DNA of 64,000 nucleotides from Cyanobium sp. ATX 6F1 (GCF_024346315.1 NZ_JAGQCS010000011.1:18262-82261); one strand, 5' to 3'; shown: positions 7,865 through 15,763, numbered from the stretch's first letter. Numbers and translations: made by a program. Notes: a model not told the origin generated them from the letters alone.

Positions 7865-10800
7865 TTGAGCACCCCACCCCCCAACCCCGGCCTCTACGAC
7901 CACCTCCTTACCGAGGTCCTGGAGCAGCAGTTGGCGGGCGTACCCCAGGAGTTGGTGGGCCTCGATCCCCTCGACCCCGAGGAAGCGCCCCACAAGCTCT
8001 CGCGCCACCTCGCCGCCTTGGTGCGCAGCGCCCTGGCCAGCCTTCCCGATGGACATCCCACAGCAGCCCAGCTGAAGCTGGTGAACCAGTTGGTGGCCTT
8101 GCTGATTGCCCAGGTGCCCCGGGCCGTTAGCCCCGGTGATGCCGTCCACCCCAGTAGCCAAAACCTCAGCAGCATCCTTGCCTCCCCGCTGCTTCCTGGC
8201 CAAGCCAAGCCGTTGCGTCCCCTGATCCCCCTGGCCGACAGCACCCTGCTGGTGAACGCCAGCGGCGAGCCATCGGTGGGGCAGGCGTTGATCCACGAAA
8301 TCCCCTCCGCCCAGCGGATTGACCTGCTCTGCGCCTTCATCAAGTGGAGCGGCCTGCGTCTGCTGCAGGAGCCCTTGGCCGACCTGCTGCGCGCCGGCCG
8401 GCCGTTGAGGGTGCTCACCACCGTCTACATGGGTGCCACCGACCGCCGCGCCCTTGATTGGCTCGTGGCCCACGGCGCCGAGGTGCGTGTCAGCTACGAC
8501 ACCCGCCGTACCCGTCTGCATGCCAAGGCCTGGTTGTTTCACCGCGCCTCGGGCGCAGCCACCGCCTACATCGGCTCCTCCAACCTCTCCACCGCCGCCT
8601 TGCACGACGGCCTGGAGTGGAACGTGCGCCTCTCCGCCCAAGACAACGAGGGCATCCTCTCCAAGTTCCAGGCCACCTTTGAGAGCTACTGGGAGGAGGG
8701 CGAATTCGAGCCTTACCGGGCCAGCGAGATCGAGCAGCGTCGCTTTGATCGGGCCGCGGCGAACGAAACCACCAGCGACGCCACACCGCTCAGCTTCTTC
8801 GACATCCGCCCTCACGCCTACCAGCAGGAGATCCTCGAAAAGCTCGCCGCCGAGCGCAGCCTCCACAACCGCTGGCGCAACCTGGTGGTGGCCGCCACCG
8901 GCACCGGCAAAACCGTGATCGCCGCCCTCGATTACGCCCGCCTGGCGTCTGATTTCGGCAACCAGTGCACCGCCCTGGCCGGTCCGGGCTACCCCAGCCT
9001 GCTGTTCGTGGCTCACCGGAAGGAAATCCTGGAACAGAGCCTCGCCACCTTCCGCCAGGTGCTGCGCGATGGCTCCTTCGGTGAGCTGCTGGTGGATGGC
9101 CAGCGTCCCGGCCAGTGGCGCCATGTGTTCGCCTCGGTGCAGTCGCTCGCGGGGATCGATCCGGCGGGCCTGGCGCCGGGCAGCTTCAACGTGGTGATCG
9201 TCGATGAGTTCCACCACGCCGCCGCCTCCAGCTACGAGCGCTGGCTGGCCCACCTGGCGCCGTCCCTGCTGCTCGGCCTCACCGCCACCCCCGAACGCAC
9301 AGACGGGCTCGACATCCTCCATTGGTTCGGTGGCCACACCGCCGCCGAGCTGCGCCTCTGGAGCGCCCTCGATCAGGGCCTGCTGGCGCCCTTCCACTAC
9401 TTCGGCCTCCACGACGGCACCGACCTCTCGCAGATCGAATGGCGCCGCAACGGCTACGCCACAGAAGCTCTCACCAACCTCTACACCGCCGACGACGCCC
9501 GCCTGCGCCTGATCCTGCGCGAACTCGAAGGCAAGATCACCCACCTGTCCACGATGCGGGCCCTGGGCTTCTGCGTGAGCGTGGAGCACGCCGCCTGGAT
9601 GGCCCGCAAGTTCGCCGCTGCCGGCCTGCGCGCCGCCTCCCTGGATGCCAACAGCCCTCGCGACGAGCGCGCCGAGCAGATCCGCCGCCTGCGGTCCGGT
9701 GAGCTGCAGATCCTCTTCGCCGTGGATCTGTTCAACGAAGGGCTCGACATCCCCGAGATCGACACGGTGCTGTTCCTGCGGCCCACCGAGAGCGCGATCG
9801 TGTTCCTGCAGCAGCTCGGCCGCGGTCTGCGCCTCTGCCCAGGCAAGAGCTGCCTCACTGTTCTGGATTTCATCGGCCAGGCCCACCGCAACTTCCGCCA
9901 CGACATCCGCTACCGCGCCCTGCTCGGCGGCAGCCGCGACCAGCTGCGCCAGCAGATCGAAACCGGCTTCCCCTTCCTCCCCGCCGGCTGCAGCCTCCAG
10001 CTCGATCGCGTCTCCACGGAGCGGGTGCTTTCCAATCTGCGCGAGTCGCTGCCCAGCCGCCGGCCCCAGCTGCTCGCCGAATGCCGCCGCCTCGGGGCCT
10101 GTTCGCTGGCGGAGCTGCTCGACGGACTCGGCATGGAGCTGGGGGAGTTCTATCGGGTGGCGGGGTGTTGGGCGTTGCTGCAGCGGGAGCTGGGGTGGGC
10201 GGTGGCGGAGGCCTCCGGGGAGCCCACGGCGGATGAAGAGCGGTTGGGGCGGGGCATCGCCGGCGGTTTGCTGCACCTCGACGACCCCGAGCGCCTGCGT
10301 TGGCTGGTGGATCAGCTGCAGCGGCCGCTGGCACCCGATCCGGCGGGGTTGGACCTGTGTGCGGAGCGCCAGTGGCGGATGCTGCTGGCCCAGCTCTGGG
10401 GCAGTGGCCGCCAGCACCTGCCGCTGGCCGAGGCGTTGGTGCGGCTCTGGGCCGCCGCCGCCATCCGCGCCGAGCTGGTGGAGCTGTTCGCGCTGCTGCT
10501 GGAGCGCACCGACCACCTGGTGGCACCGCTCGCCTGGCCGTTTCAGGGTGAAGGCGAACCAGCCCCGCCAGTGCCCCTGAAGCTCCACGGCCGTTACTCC
10601 CGCGCCGAGGTATTCGCGGCGTTCGGGTTATTGAACGAAGCCCGCCCCTTCCCCGGCCGCGAGGGTGTGTTCTTTGATGAGGCCTCCCGATGCGACGTGT
10701 TCTTCATCACCCTGAAGAAGAGTGAGCGGTTGTTCTCCCCCACCACCCGCTACAACGACTACGCCATCTCACCGCGCGAGTTCCACTGGGAGAGCCAGAG

Positions 10801-11038
10801 CCTCACCCGCGAAGCCTCAGCCACCGGCCAGCGCTACATCCACCACCGCGCCCGCGGCAGCCGCGTGCTGTTGTTGGTGCGGGAGGAGAACCGGCGTGGC
10901 GGCGTCACGCTGCCGTTTCTGTGCCTGGGCTTTGCCGATTATGTGAGCAACGAAGGCGAGCGGCCGATGGCGATTCGCTGGCGGCTGCACAGGGCGATTC
11001 CGGGGGCCTTCTATCCGGAGCTGGCGGTGGCGGTTTAG
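7865..11038 (+). CDS. PLD nuclease-superfamily 2 helicase-DUF3427 protein
   Basis: The 1057-residue protein starts at TTG 7865. Domains in order: N-terminal region (1-110); a phospholipase-D-like nuclease half with LHAKAWLFHR and YIGSSNLS (about 215-245); a DEAD-type helicase with Walker A AATGTGKT (about 345), DEFHH (about 447), GLTATPERTD and the arginine-finger motif QLGRGLRLCPG (about 645); and a C-terminal DUF3427 domain that includes FITLKKSERLFSPTTRYNDY. The family is usually chromosomal and often near mobile genes; DNA unwinding with strand cleavage fits a defence or repair role. Its stop is followed nine bases later by a toxin-antitoxin pair. Parts of its 3' end are duplicated at 11559, 12861, 13498 and 16916. 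Confidence 0.92.
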   Translation: MSTPPPNPGLYDHLLTEVLEQQLAGVPQELVGLDPLDPEEAPHKLSRHLAALVRSALASLPDGHPTAAQLKLVNQLVALLIAQVPRAVSPGDAVHPSSQNLSSILASPLLPGQAKPLRPLIPLADSTLLVNASGEPSVGQALIHEIPSAQRIDLLCAFIKWSGLRLLQEPLADLLRAGRPLRVLTTVYMGATDRRALDWLVAHGAEVRVSYDTRRTRLHAKAWLFHRASGAATAYIGSSNLSTAALHDGLEWNVRLSAQDNEGILSKFQATFESYWEEGEFEPYRASEIEQRRFDRAAANETTSDATPLSFFDIRPHAYQQEILEKLAAERSLHNRWRNLVVAATGTGKTVIAALDYARLASDFGNQCTALAGPGYPSLLFVAHRKEILEQSLATFRQVLRDGSFGELLVDGQRPGQWRHVFASVQSLAGIDPAGLAPGSFNVVIVDEFHHAAASSYERWLAHLAPSLLLGLTATPERTDGLDILHWFGGHTAAELRLWSALDQGLLAPFHYFGLHDGTDLSQIEWRRNGYATEALTNLYTADDARLRLILRELEGKITHLSTMRALGFCVSVEHAAWMARKFAAAGLRAASLDANSPRDERAEQIRRLRSGELQILFAVDLFNEGLDIPEIDTVLFLRPTESAIVFLQQLGRGLRLCPGKSCLTVLDFIGQAHRNFRHDIRYRALLGGSRDQLRQQIETGFPFLPAGCSLQLDRVSTERVLSNLRESLPSRRPQLLAECRRLGACSLAELLDGLGMELGEFYRVAGCWALLQRELGWAVAEASGEPTADEERLGRGIAGGLLHLDDPERLRWLVDQLQRPLAPDPAGLDLCAERQWRMLLAQLWGSGRQHLPLAEALVRLWAAAAIRAELVELFALLLERTDHLVAPLAWPFQGEGEPAPPVPLKLHGRYSRAEVFAAFGLLNEARPFPGREGVFFDEASRCDVFFITLKKSERLFSPTTRYNDYAISPREFHWESQSLTREASATGQRYIHHRARGSRVLLLVREENRRGGVTLPFLCLGFADYVSNEGERPMAIRWRLHRAIPGAFYPELAVAV

Positions 11039-11047
11039 CGTTGGTTC

Positions 11048-11278
11048 ATGGATCACGAAGAGCGGATCACTATCAATTCGGCGGTTCGTTTTGGCAAGCC
11101 CTGCGTCCGCGGTACCCGTCTCACGGTGGGAGATGTTCTTGGCGCGTTGGCGAGCGGCATGACGGAAGCTGAGCTTCTGGGGGATTTTCCGCAGCTCAAC
11201 CACGAGGATGTGCTGGCCTGCCTGGCCTATGCCGCCGACCGTGAACGGCGCCTGGTCATCCGTTCCGCAGCGGCGTGA
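11048..11278 (+). CDS. DUF433 antitoxin-like protein
   Basis: The 76-residue protein carries the DUF433 signature: RITINSAVRFGKPCVRGTRLTV, then VLGALASGMTEAELLGDFPQL, a winged-helix-like DNA-binding fold. DUF433 genes are typically followed by DUF5615 PIN-like toxin genes, and here the next gene overlaps by four bases. The protein is complete and should be able to repress its own promoter and bind the toxin. Both are family-based expectations. Confidence 0.9.
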   Translation: MDHEERITINSAVRFGKPCVRGTRLTVGDVLGALASGMTEAELLGDFPQLNHEDVLACLAYAADRERRLVIRSAAA

Positions 11279-11553
11279 ACCTGCGGCTGCTTGGACTTGG
11301 TGGGGCGGATGATCTGGTGATCTGGGACCATGCCCGCCGCGAGGATGTCCTGCTGGTGACCAAGGACGAGGATTTCCTTCGACTCAGTGTGAGCCGAGGA
11401 TTTCCCCCCAAGGTGATCTGCCTGGGCATCGGGAATGCCGGCAATGCCGCCACCGCCGATCTGCTTCTGAACAATCTCGAGGCCATCGAAGCCTTCAAGG
11501 CCCATCCAGAGGCCGGCTTTCTTCTTCTCAGCCCCGAAGCTCAGTCTCCGTAA
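11275..11553 (+). pseudogene. DUF5615 PIN-like toxin lacking its N-terminus
   Basis: Family members are about 115-120 residues and open with a segment like FLIDENLPPRLA, whose aspartate is part of the PIN-type active site. This copy starts at a GTG and enters the family sequence only at the GLGGADDLVIWDHAR segment, so about 25 residues are missing. The remaining core, VLLVTKDEDFLRL and PPKVICLGIGN, is well kept. The deletion joins the DUF433 stop region directly to the middle of the toxin gene. The product should be inactive, leaving an antitoxin without a working toxin. I call it truncated rather than an unusual family member. Confidence 0.75.
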
Positions 11554-11558
11554 GGATG

Positions 11559-12261
11559 TGCGTAGCGCCAGTGGCGGATGCTGCTGGCCCAGCTCTGGGG
11601 CAGTGGCCGAAATCACCTGCCCTTGCCCGAAGCCCTCGCGCGGCTCTGGGTCGCCGCATCCATTCGCGCCGAGCTGGTGGAGCTGTTCGCGCTCCTGCTG
11701 GAGCGCACAAACCACCTGGTGACGCCGCTCGCCTGGCCGTTTCAGGCCGAAGGCGATCCAGCCCCGCCGGTGCCCTTGAAGCTCCACGGCCGCTACTCCC
11801 GCGCCGAAGTGTTCGCGGCGTTCGGCTTATTGAACGAGGCCCGCCCCTTCCCCGGCCGCGTAGCCGAAGGCTTCTGCGCAGCAGTTGGTGTGTTCTTCGA
11901 TGAGGCCACGCGCTGCGACGTGTTCTTCATCACCCTGAAGAAGAGCGAGCGTTTGTTCTCTCCCACCACCCGCACCAACGACTACGCCATCTCACCGCGT
12001 GAGTTCCACTGGGAGAGCCAGAGCCTCACCCGCGAAGCCTCAGCCACCGGCCAGCGCAATATCCACCATCGCGAGCGCAGCAGCCGCGTGCTGTTGCTGG
12101 TGCGGGAGGAGAACCGGCGCGGCGGCGTCACGCTGCCGTTCCTGTGCCTCGGCTTTGCCGACTACGTGAGCCACGAAGGCGAACGCCCGATGGCGATTCG
12201 CTGGCGGCTGCAGCGGCCGATTCCGGGTGCGTTTTATCCGGAGCTGGCGGTGGCGGTGTGA
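11559..12261 (+). pseudogene. Duplicated 3' end of the DUF3427 helicase gene (copy B)
   Basis: This stretch repeats the last ~680 bases of the 7865-11038 gene, from the codons for RQWRMLLAQLWGSG to the stop. It begins five bases after the broken DUF5615 stop and stays in frame to its own stop (AFYPELAVAV). Scattered substitutions show that it is an old duplication. It cannot encode a helicase because every ATPase motif is absent. It carries the 27-nt replacement at 11860-11886. Whether the fragment is translated is unknown: ATG 11578 could serve as an internal start. Confidence 0.9.
11860..11886 (+). repeat. Small dispersed repeat-like insertion, copy 1
   Basis: A GAG codon of the parent gene is replaced by 27 bases beginning GTAGCCGAAGGCTTC and ending CTGCGCAGCAGTT, a net gain of 24 that keeps the frame and adds VAEGFCAAV. 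The insert contains two small palindromes (AGCCGAAGGCT-like and CTGCGCAG). A near-identical insert occurs at 13672 in a different place of another copy. Confidence 0.75.
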
Positions 12262-12314
12262 GGGGGCCGCCCAGCTTTCGGCCTCTCCTATCCTTGGGGT
12301 TCTGGAGGACTTCC

Positions 12315-12509
12315 ATGGCTCTCGCCATTGAGCTCAACGATGAACAGTCCCGGGCTCTGGCCGAGGTGGCCGGGCTGCTCAACGTGCCCCAGGAGGTCCT
12401 GGCCTCGGCCGCCGTCCGCGATCTGCTTAGCCGACCCTCCGCAGACTTCGAAGCAGCCGCATCGAACGTGCTGGCAAAGAATGAGGAGCTGTACCGTCGT
12501 CTGGCGTGA
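12315..12509 (+). CDS. Phd-like antitoxin of a Doc-type module
   Basis: The 64-residue protein opens with LAIELNDEQSRALAEVAGLLNVPQEVLAS-type sequence and ends with FEAAASNVLAKNEELYRRLA, the pattern of small antitoxins encoded just before Doc-family toxins. The ATG at 12315 is preceded by TGGAGGAC, a good ribosome site. Its stop codon overlaps a GTG that starts the doc-like frame. The N-terminal half probably binds DNA and the C-terminal helix the toxin. The gene appears intact, while its toxin is broken. Confidence 0.8.
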   Translation: MALAIELNDEQSRALAEVAGLLNVPQEVLASAAVRDLLSRPSADFEAAASNVLAKNEELYRRLA

Positions 12510-12854
12510 TCCGCTATCTCCGCCTCGTTGAGGTACTGGAGCTGCACCGCCGATTGATCGCCACGTCCGGCGGTTCACCCGGATTGCGGGATCTTTTCAG
12601 GTGTTGATCTCTATCCAACTCTCATCGAAAAGTCTGCCGTTCTTGGCTTTTCCCTGATCAAGAATCATCCCTTTGTGGATGGCAACAAGCGTGTTGGCCA
12701 TGCAGCCATGGAAGTGATGTTGATGCTTAACCGCTATCAGTTGACCGCTTCCAACGAATCCACCGAAGCCGTTGTTCTTGCTGTGGCCTCCGGAACGCTT
12801 GATCGGCAGGAATTTACCGAGTGGGTTAGGGAGCAGATCAAGCCCTTGGGATGA
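12506..12854 (+). pseudogene. Doc/Fic-type toxin with internal deletion
   Basis: The frame starting at GTG 12506 gives [21 protein letters not shown] and then stops after GLRDLFRC. The frame from 12594 resumes the family sequence with [13 protein letters not shown] and continues to the Fic motif [17 protein letters not shown] and the end ([13 protein letters not shown]). Between them some 13 conserved residues (normally ...LGALESALAQP...) are gone and the frame is shifted. Doc toxins phosphorylate EF-Tu. Because the N-terminal part terminates before the Fic motif, the toxin should be dead. The catalytic motif itself is untouched, which suggests recent loss. Confidence 0.85.
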
Positions 12855-12860
12855 GGTTGG

Positions 12861-12936
12861 CGGCCGATAGGGCCACCGGCGACTGCAGCGGCCGATTCCG
12901 GGGGCCTTCGATCCGGAGCTGGCGGTGGCGGTTTGA
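12861..12936 (+). pseudogene. Tail fragment of DUF3427 gene (copy C)
   Basis: About 75 bases repeat the final codons of the DUF3427 gene, ending PIPGAF-PELAVAV and a stop. Only the very end is recognisable; the first 20 bases are diverged. It lies between the Doc remnant and the HicBA pair, as if it marked the junction of two inserted modules. Bases just after the stop (GAGGGGGCC) match those after copy B. Confidence 0.75.
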
Positions 12937-12972
12937 GGGGGCCAGACTGTAGGCCTACCCAGCCCGGCGACC

Positions 12973-13191
12973 ATGACGACCGCCACCCCCCAGCGCCTCA
13001 CGGCAATCCTGCACCGGGAAGACGAGGTCAACGTGGCGGAATGCCCCGAGGTCGACACCGCGAGCCAGGGTGACTCGATCGAGGAAGCCCTGGCCAACCT
13101 GCGCGAGGCGACCGAGCTCTACTTGGAGGAATGCCCGCAACCTGCGCTGGCGCCCCGACTGCTGACCACCTTTGAGGTCAACGTTGCCTAA
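12973..13191 (+). CDS. hicB: HicB-family antitoxin
   Basis: The 72-residue protein has the HicB fold: LTAILHREDEVNVAECPEVDTASQGDSIEEAL, then NLREATELYLEE. It lacks the C-terminal helix-turn-helix or ribbon-helix-helix of longer HicB proteins, so it belongs to the short class. The partner hicA gene starts inside its 3' end. It should form a complex with HicA and block its active-site histidine. The pair sits between DUF3427 fragments C and D. Confidence 0.88.
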   Translation: MTTATPQRLTAILHREDEVNVAECPEVDTASQGDSIEEALANLREATELYLEECPQPALAPRLLTTFEVNVA

Positions 13192-13429
13192 GTTGCCTCG
13201 GCTGCCGGCATCAGCCGCCATCGCCGCATTGCAGCGCCTCGGTTGTGAGATCGTGCGCCAGAAAGGCCGCCATGTGGTGCTGCGAAGACAATCCCTCAAC
13301 CCGGAAAATGGCGATGCCAGCGTCACATGCGTGGAGCCTCCCCATCGGCGTGACCTGGCGGTGGGGACCTTGGGAAGCGTGCTTCGCCAGGCAGGTATCG
13401 ACCCGGCAACGTTCATCGATGTCCTCTGA
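13172..13429 (+). CDS. hicA: HicA-family mRNA interferase toxin
   Basis: The protein has the double-stranded-RNA-binding-like HicA fold: LPRLPASAAIAALQRLGCEIVRQKGRHVVLRR, followed by VGTLGSVLRQAGI. The catalytic histidine in GRHVVL is present, so the toxin may be active, unlike the neighbouring DUF5615 and Doc remnants. The start is uncertain: TTG at 13172 or TTG at 13184 (giving LPKLPRL). Both overlap hicB, here with the antitoxin gene first. HicA cuts mRNA independently of translation in studied systems. Confidence 0.85.
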   Translation: MRSTLPKLPRLPASAAIAALQRLGCEIVRQKGRHVVLRRQSLNPENGDASVTCVEPPHRRDLAVGTLGSVLRQAGIDPATFIDVL

Positions 13430-13497
13430 CGCTTTTCATCGCGGAGCCTGAACCTACGCTTGGACGGCAGCTACAGCCGCGCTTCCTGCAGCGCATC

Positions 13498-13851
13498 ACC
13501 CTGCGAACAAGCGAAGCCCTCTTCTCCCCCACCACCCGCACCAACGACGTCGCCATCTCGCCGCGTGAGTTCCACGGGGAGAGCCAGAGCCTCACCCGCG
13601 AAGCCTCAGCCACCGGCCAGCGCACCATCCACCACCGCGAGCGCGGCAGCCTGGTGCTGTTGTTGGTGCGGGTAGCCTCAGGCTTCTGCGCAGCAGTTGA
13701 GAACCGACGCGGCGGCGTCACGCTGCCGTTTCTGTGCCTGGGTTTTGCCGACTACGTGAGCCATGAAGGTGAGCGGCCGATGGCGATTCGCTGGCGGCTG
13801 CAGCGGCCGATTCCGGGGGCGTTCTACCCGAAGCTGGCGGTGGCGGTTTGA
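13498..13851 (+). pseudogene. Duplicated 3' end of the DUF3427 gene (copy D)
   Basis: From about RITLRTSEALFSPTT to the stop (AFYPKLAVAV) this repeats the last 118 codons of the DUF3427 gene. The first codons are degraded relative to FITLKKSERLF. No proper start codon exists in this frame, so it is a remnant. It contains the second 27-nt replacement at 13672-13698, at a site different from that in copy B. Confidence 0.88.
13672..13698 (+). repeat. Small dispersed repeat-like insertion, copy 2
   Basis: One GAG codon of the parent sequence is replaced by GTAGCCTCAGGCTTC through CTGCGCAGCAGTT (27 bases, net +24), adding VASGFCAAV in frame. It differs from copy 1 at two central bases only. The same change at two different GAG codons points to a small mobile repeat rather than chance. 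Confidence 0.75.
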
Positions 13852-13881
13852 GGGAACCCAAGGCTCCATTAACCTGACTCC

Positions 13882-14208
13882 ATGGACACGGCTGCCCCAC
13901 TGCTGACCTTGCTGGTCGACCGGCTGGAGCCGCTCAGGCACCTGTGCAACCGCTACGGCGTGGATCGGCTTGAAGTGTTCGGCTCGGCGGCGAAGGGCCT
14001 GTTTGACCCTGCCAGCAGTGATCTGGACTTCATCGTGCAGATGACGGACCAACGAGAACCAGGCTATGCCCGGCGCTTCTGTTCCTTCGCCGATGACTTG
14101 GAAGCCCTTTTCGGCCGTCCGGTGGATCTCCTGACGGAATCCATGATCCACAATCCCTATTTCCGCAAAGACGTGGACGCGTCACGGCGGCTTCTCCTGG
14201 AACTCTGA
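13882..14208 (+). CDS. MNT-type nucleotidyltransferase without HEPN partner
   Basis: The 108-residue protein has LEVFGSAAKGLFDPASSDLDFIV, the nucleotidyltransferase signature with both aspartates, and a C-terminal segment PVDLLTESMIHNPYFRKDV typical of MNT proteins paired with DUF86/HEPN toxins. No HEPN gene follows: the next 230 bases are non-coding. An ATG at 14211 begins MRREALRR, which may be the stub of a lost partner. As an orphan, its role is unclear. Confidence 0.85.
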   Translation: MDTAAPLLTLLVDRLEPLRHLCNRYGVDRLEVFGSAAKGLFDPASSDLDFIVQMTDQREPGYARRFCSFADDLEALFGRPVDLLTESMIHNPYFRKDVDASRRLLLEL

Positions 14209-14443
14209 ACATGCGAAGGGAGGCGCTGAGAAGGGATCCCCCATGCTTTAGCCAGCGACTTGAACGCATCCAACGCCTGGGAGTCTGTTGCGCACAGATT
14301 GCGAGCAGCCTCTCCACAGACGTTCCTGAATCTGCCCAGAACCATGTGACTGCAGTGGTTCTAGGCGAAAGAATGAGGCATGCACAAGCCCAAGTCCGTC
14401 CGTCCGTCCCTGGCAGCCGGAGCAGACCATCCTGTTGCCGCCA
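14209..14443. other. Gap between MNT and vapC, no gene seen
   Basis: No convincing reading frame is present. The first bases could be the start of a deleted HEPN/DUF86 gene (MRREALRR), since such genes normally follow an MNT gene at this spacing, but the similarity is too short to claim. Confidence 0.4.
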
Positions 14444-14830
14444 TCACCAGCTCTCCAATGTGAGTTCGTCCACCTGGGCGAAGGCCTGATCGGCGCTCAC
14501 CAGGCTGCAGCCTTCGCTGAGAGCATGGCTGGCGATCAGCAGGTCCATCAAACCCAGGGGCTTGCCTCGTTGCTCCAGCTGGGCCCGAAGCCTGCCATAG
14601 GTGCGAGCGCATCCTTCGCTCCAGGGCAGGATCTCCAGAGCCTCCAGCGCCCCCTCGATCAGCTGGCGCTTGTTGGCAGGCAGCACGCGCCGCTCCAGCC
14701 CGTAGCGGATCTCCGCCGCCACGATCACCGAAAGGCAGCACTGCTGCTCCGCCAACCAGCCATCGAGGCGAGGCGAGCGCCCATCCAGAAGGGCGCGCAC
14801 AGCGTTCGTATCGAGCATCCGCCTAGTCAT
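14444..14830 (-). CDS. vapC: VapC-family PIN-domain toxin
   Basis: The 128-residue protein carries the PIN active-site set: aspartate in RMLDTNAVRALL, glutamate in IVAAEIRYGLERR, aspartate in GLMDLLIASHAL and aspartate in VSADQAF. VapC toxins are RNases that cut tRNA or rRNA in studied bacteria. The ATG at 14830 is chosen because it opens the PIN fold; the longer frame on this strand is the vapB region read out of phase. It lies 19 bases downstream of vapB in the same direction and looks intact. Confidence 0.92.
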   Translation of the reverse strand: MTRRMLDTNAVRALLDGRSPRLDGWLAEQQCCLSVIVAAEIRYGLERRVLPANKRQLIEGALEALEILPWSEGCARTYGRLRAQLEQRGKPLGLMDLLIASHALSEGCSLVSADQAFAQVDELTLESW

Positions 14831-14849
14831 TTCGGCCCTTGCGACATCG

Positions 14850-15110
14850 TCACGGCCAGTTGCCCTCCGGCGCTGCGGCTGGATCGCGTAGGTGATCAAA
14901 AAAGCTGTCCAGTTCTGCGCGTTCGCCTGGCTCGGCCAGCAGGGCATCACGCTGCTCCAGCCAGACGCGGGCGGAGGGCCGCAGCGGCGTGAGCACCACC
15001 GCGCCGGATTCGGGATCCCGGTGCACCTCCACCTCCGATCCCTCGAAGCGGAATTCGGCAGGCAGGCGCACCGCCTGGCTGCGCCCATTCCGAAACAGCT
15101 TGGCGCGCAT
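14850..15110 (-). CDS. vapB: VapB-family (SpoVT/AbrB-type) antitoxin
   Basis: The 86-residue protein begins [22 protein letters not shown], the swapped-hairpin DNA-binding domain of VapB/AbrB antitoxins, followed by a C-terminal toxin-binding region ([23 protein letters not shown]). The ATG at 15110 fits this family; an in-frame ATG at 15155 would add 15 unrelated residues. An inverted repeat, TAGA-N7-TCTA at 15124-15138, lies just upstream and is a candidate operator. Confidence 0.9.
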   Translation of the reverse strand: MRAKLFRNGRSQAVRLPAEFRFEGSEVEVHRDPESGAVVLTPLRPSARVWLEQRDALLAEPGERAELDSFFDHLRDPAAAPEGNWP

Positions 15111-15123
15111 TTCACTGAAGTGA

Positions 15124-15138
15124 TAGATACCAAGTCTA
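15124..15138 (-). promoter_or_regulatory. Possible VapB operator
   Basis: The inverted repeat TAGA-N7-TCTA sits 14 bases upstream of the vapB start codon. VapBC complexes usually repress their own promoter through such repeats. The match is short and not proven. Confidence 0.35.
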
Positions 15139-15154
15139 GACCACTTGGCCGCCA

Positions 15155-15297
15155 TCAGGCTGCCCCCTGGCGGCGGAGCAGCACCTCGCCATGGTCAAGC
15201 GCCTCGCGCACGACCGGAGCACCATTTCACGCATCCTGGCCAGGTGGCGTTCCTCGAAGGGCATCACCACCAGGACGTCGGCATCCAAATCCCAGCG
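15155..15297 (-). pseudogene. Remnant of a second MNT nucleotidyltransferase
   Basis: The minus strand encodes RWDLDADVLVVMPFEERHLARMREM, the region after the GSRARG loop of nucleotidyltransferases, and then, in another frame, [18 protein letters not shown] and a stop, the usual C-terminus of the family. The middle is deleted and the loop is not found. The stop overlaps an ATG opening MAAKWSRL, which resembles the start of HEPN partner genes but runs at once into the vapB promoter. I infer that vapBC replaced the HEPN gene. Confidence 0.5.
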
Positions 15298-15388
15298 CCT
15301 CGCGGGTCACCAGAGGTGTCGGGGTGGAAGTCATGGGCCCCTTCATCGCGAAGCTACCCAGCCAACAACGCCCACGACCAGCAGCGCC

Positions 15389-15763
15389 TCAGGCCAGGAA
15401 CTGCCTCACCAAGCCAATCAGCTCCTTCTTGCTGAACGACTCCAAGGGCGGCGGCGGCGGCTCCACCTGCCTCTGCTCAAGAACCCTGGCCAGCTCGGGC
15501 TTCTTCAACTTGGTGTAGCCCTTGATCCCGTGGGTCTTGCACAGCTGCTTGAGGGCCGCCACCGACAACTTGAGAAAGCTCCCCTTGCCCAGCAGAGCCT
15601 TGCGGTGTTGGGAGGCGGCATCGGGTGGATCCTGCAGATGGCTGAGGGCTTCTCCCGAGCGCTGGAGATGCTCCCCCACACGCCGATAGACCCGGGCATC
15701 GGTGCCGGCGAGTTCCCGGTGGCTCTGCTCCAGCAGATCGGCGATCGATGGGCCCGCGCTCAT
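15389..15763 (-). CDS. Hypothetical protein with SAP-like helical motif
   Basis: This 124-residue protein has a helical N-terminal half (SIADLLEQSHRELAGTDARVYRRV) and, from residue 66, a segment LSVAALKQLCKTHGIKGYTKLKKPEL that follows the spacing of SAP or Rho-N-like nucleic-acid-binding motifs; a short second unit, FSKKELIGLVRQFL, closes the protein after a proline stretch. Its start overlaps the stop of the upstream gene by four bases, so the two are probably translated together. Function is not known. Confidence 0.65.
   Translation of the reverse strand: MSAGPSIADLLEQSHRELAGTDARVYRRVGEHLQRSGEALSHLQDPPDAASQHRKALLGKGSFLKLSVAALKQLCKTHGIKGYTKLKKPELARVLEQRQVEPPPPPLESFSKKELIGLVRQFLA

Noticed and set aside
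7742..10588. 948-residue open frame on the minus strand opposite the DUF3427 gene
   Set aside because: It is rich in Gln, Gly, Ala and His with no domain, and arises as the antisense of a GC-rich gene with strong codon bias.
14211..14489. 92-codon frame after the lone MNT gene as its HEPN toxin
   Set aside because: Only the first eight residues resemble a HEPN start; the rest shows no helical HEPN pattern and runs into the vapC end.
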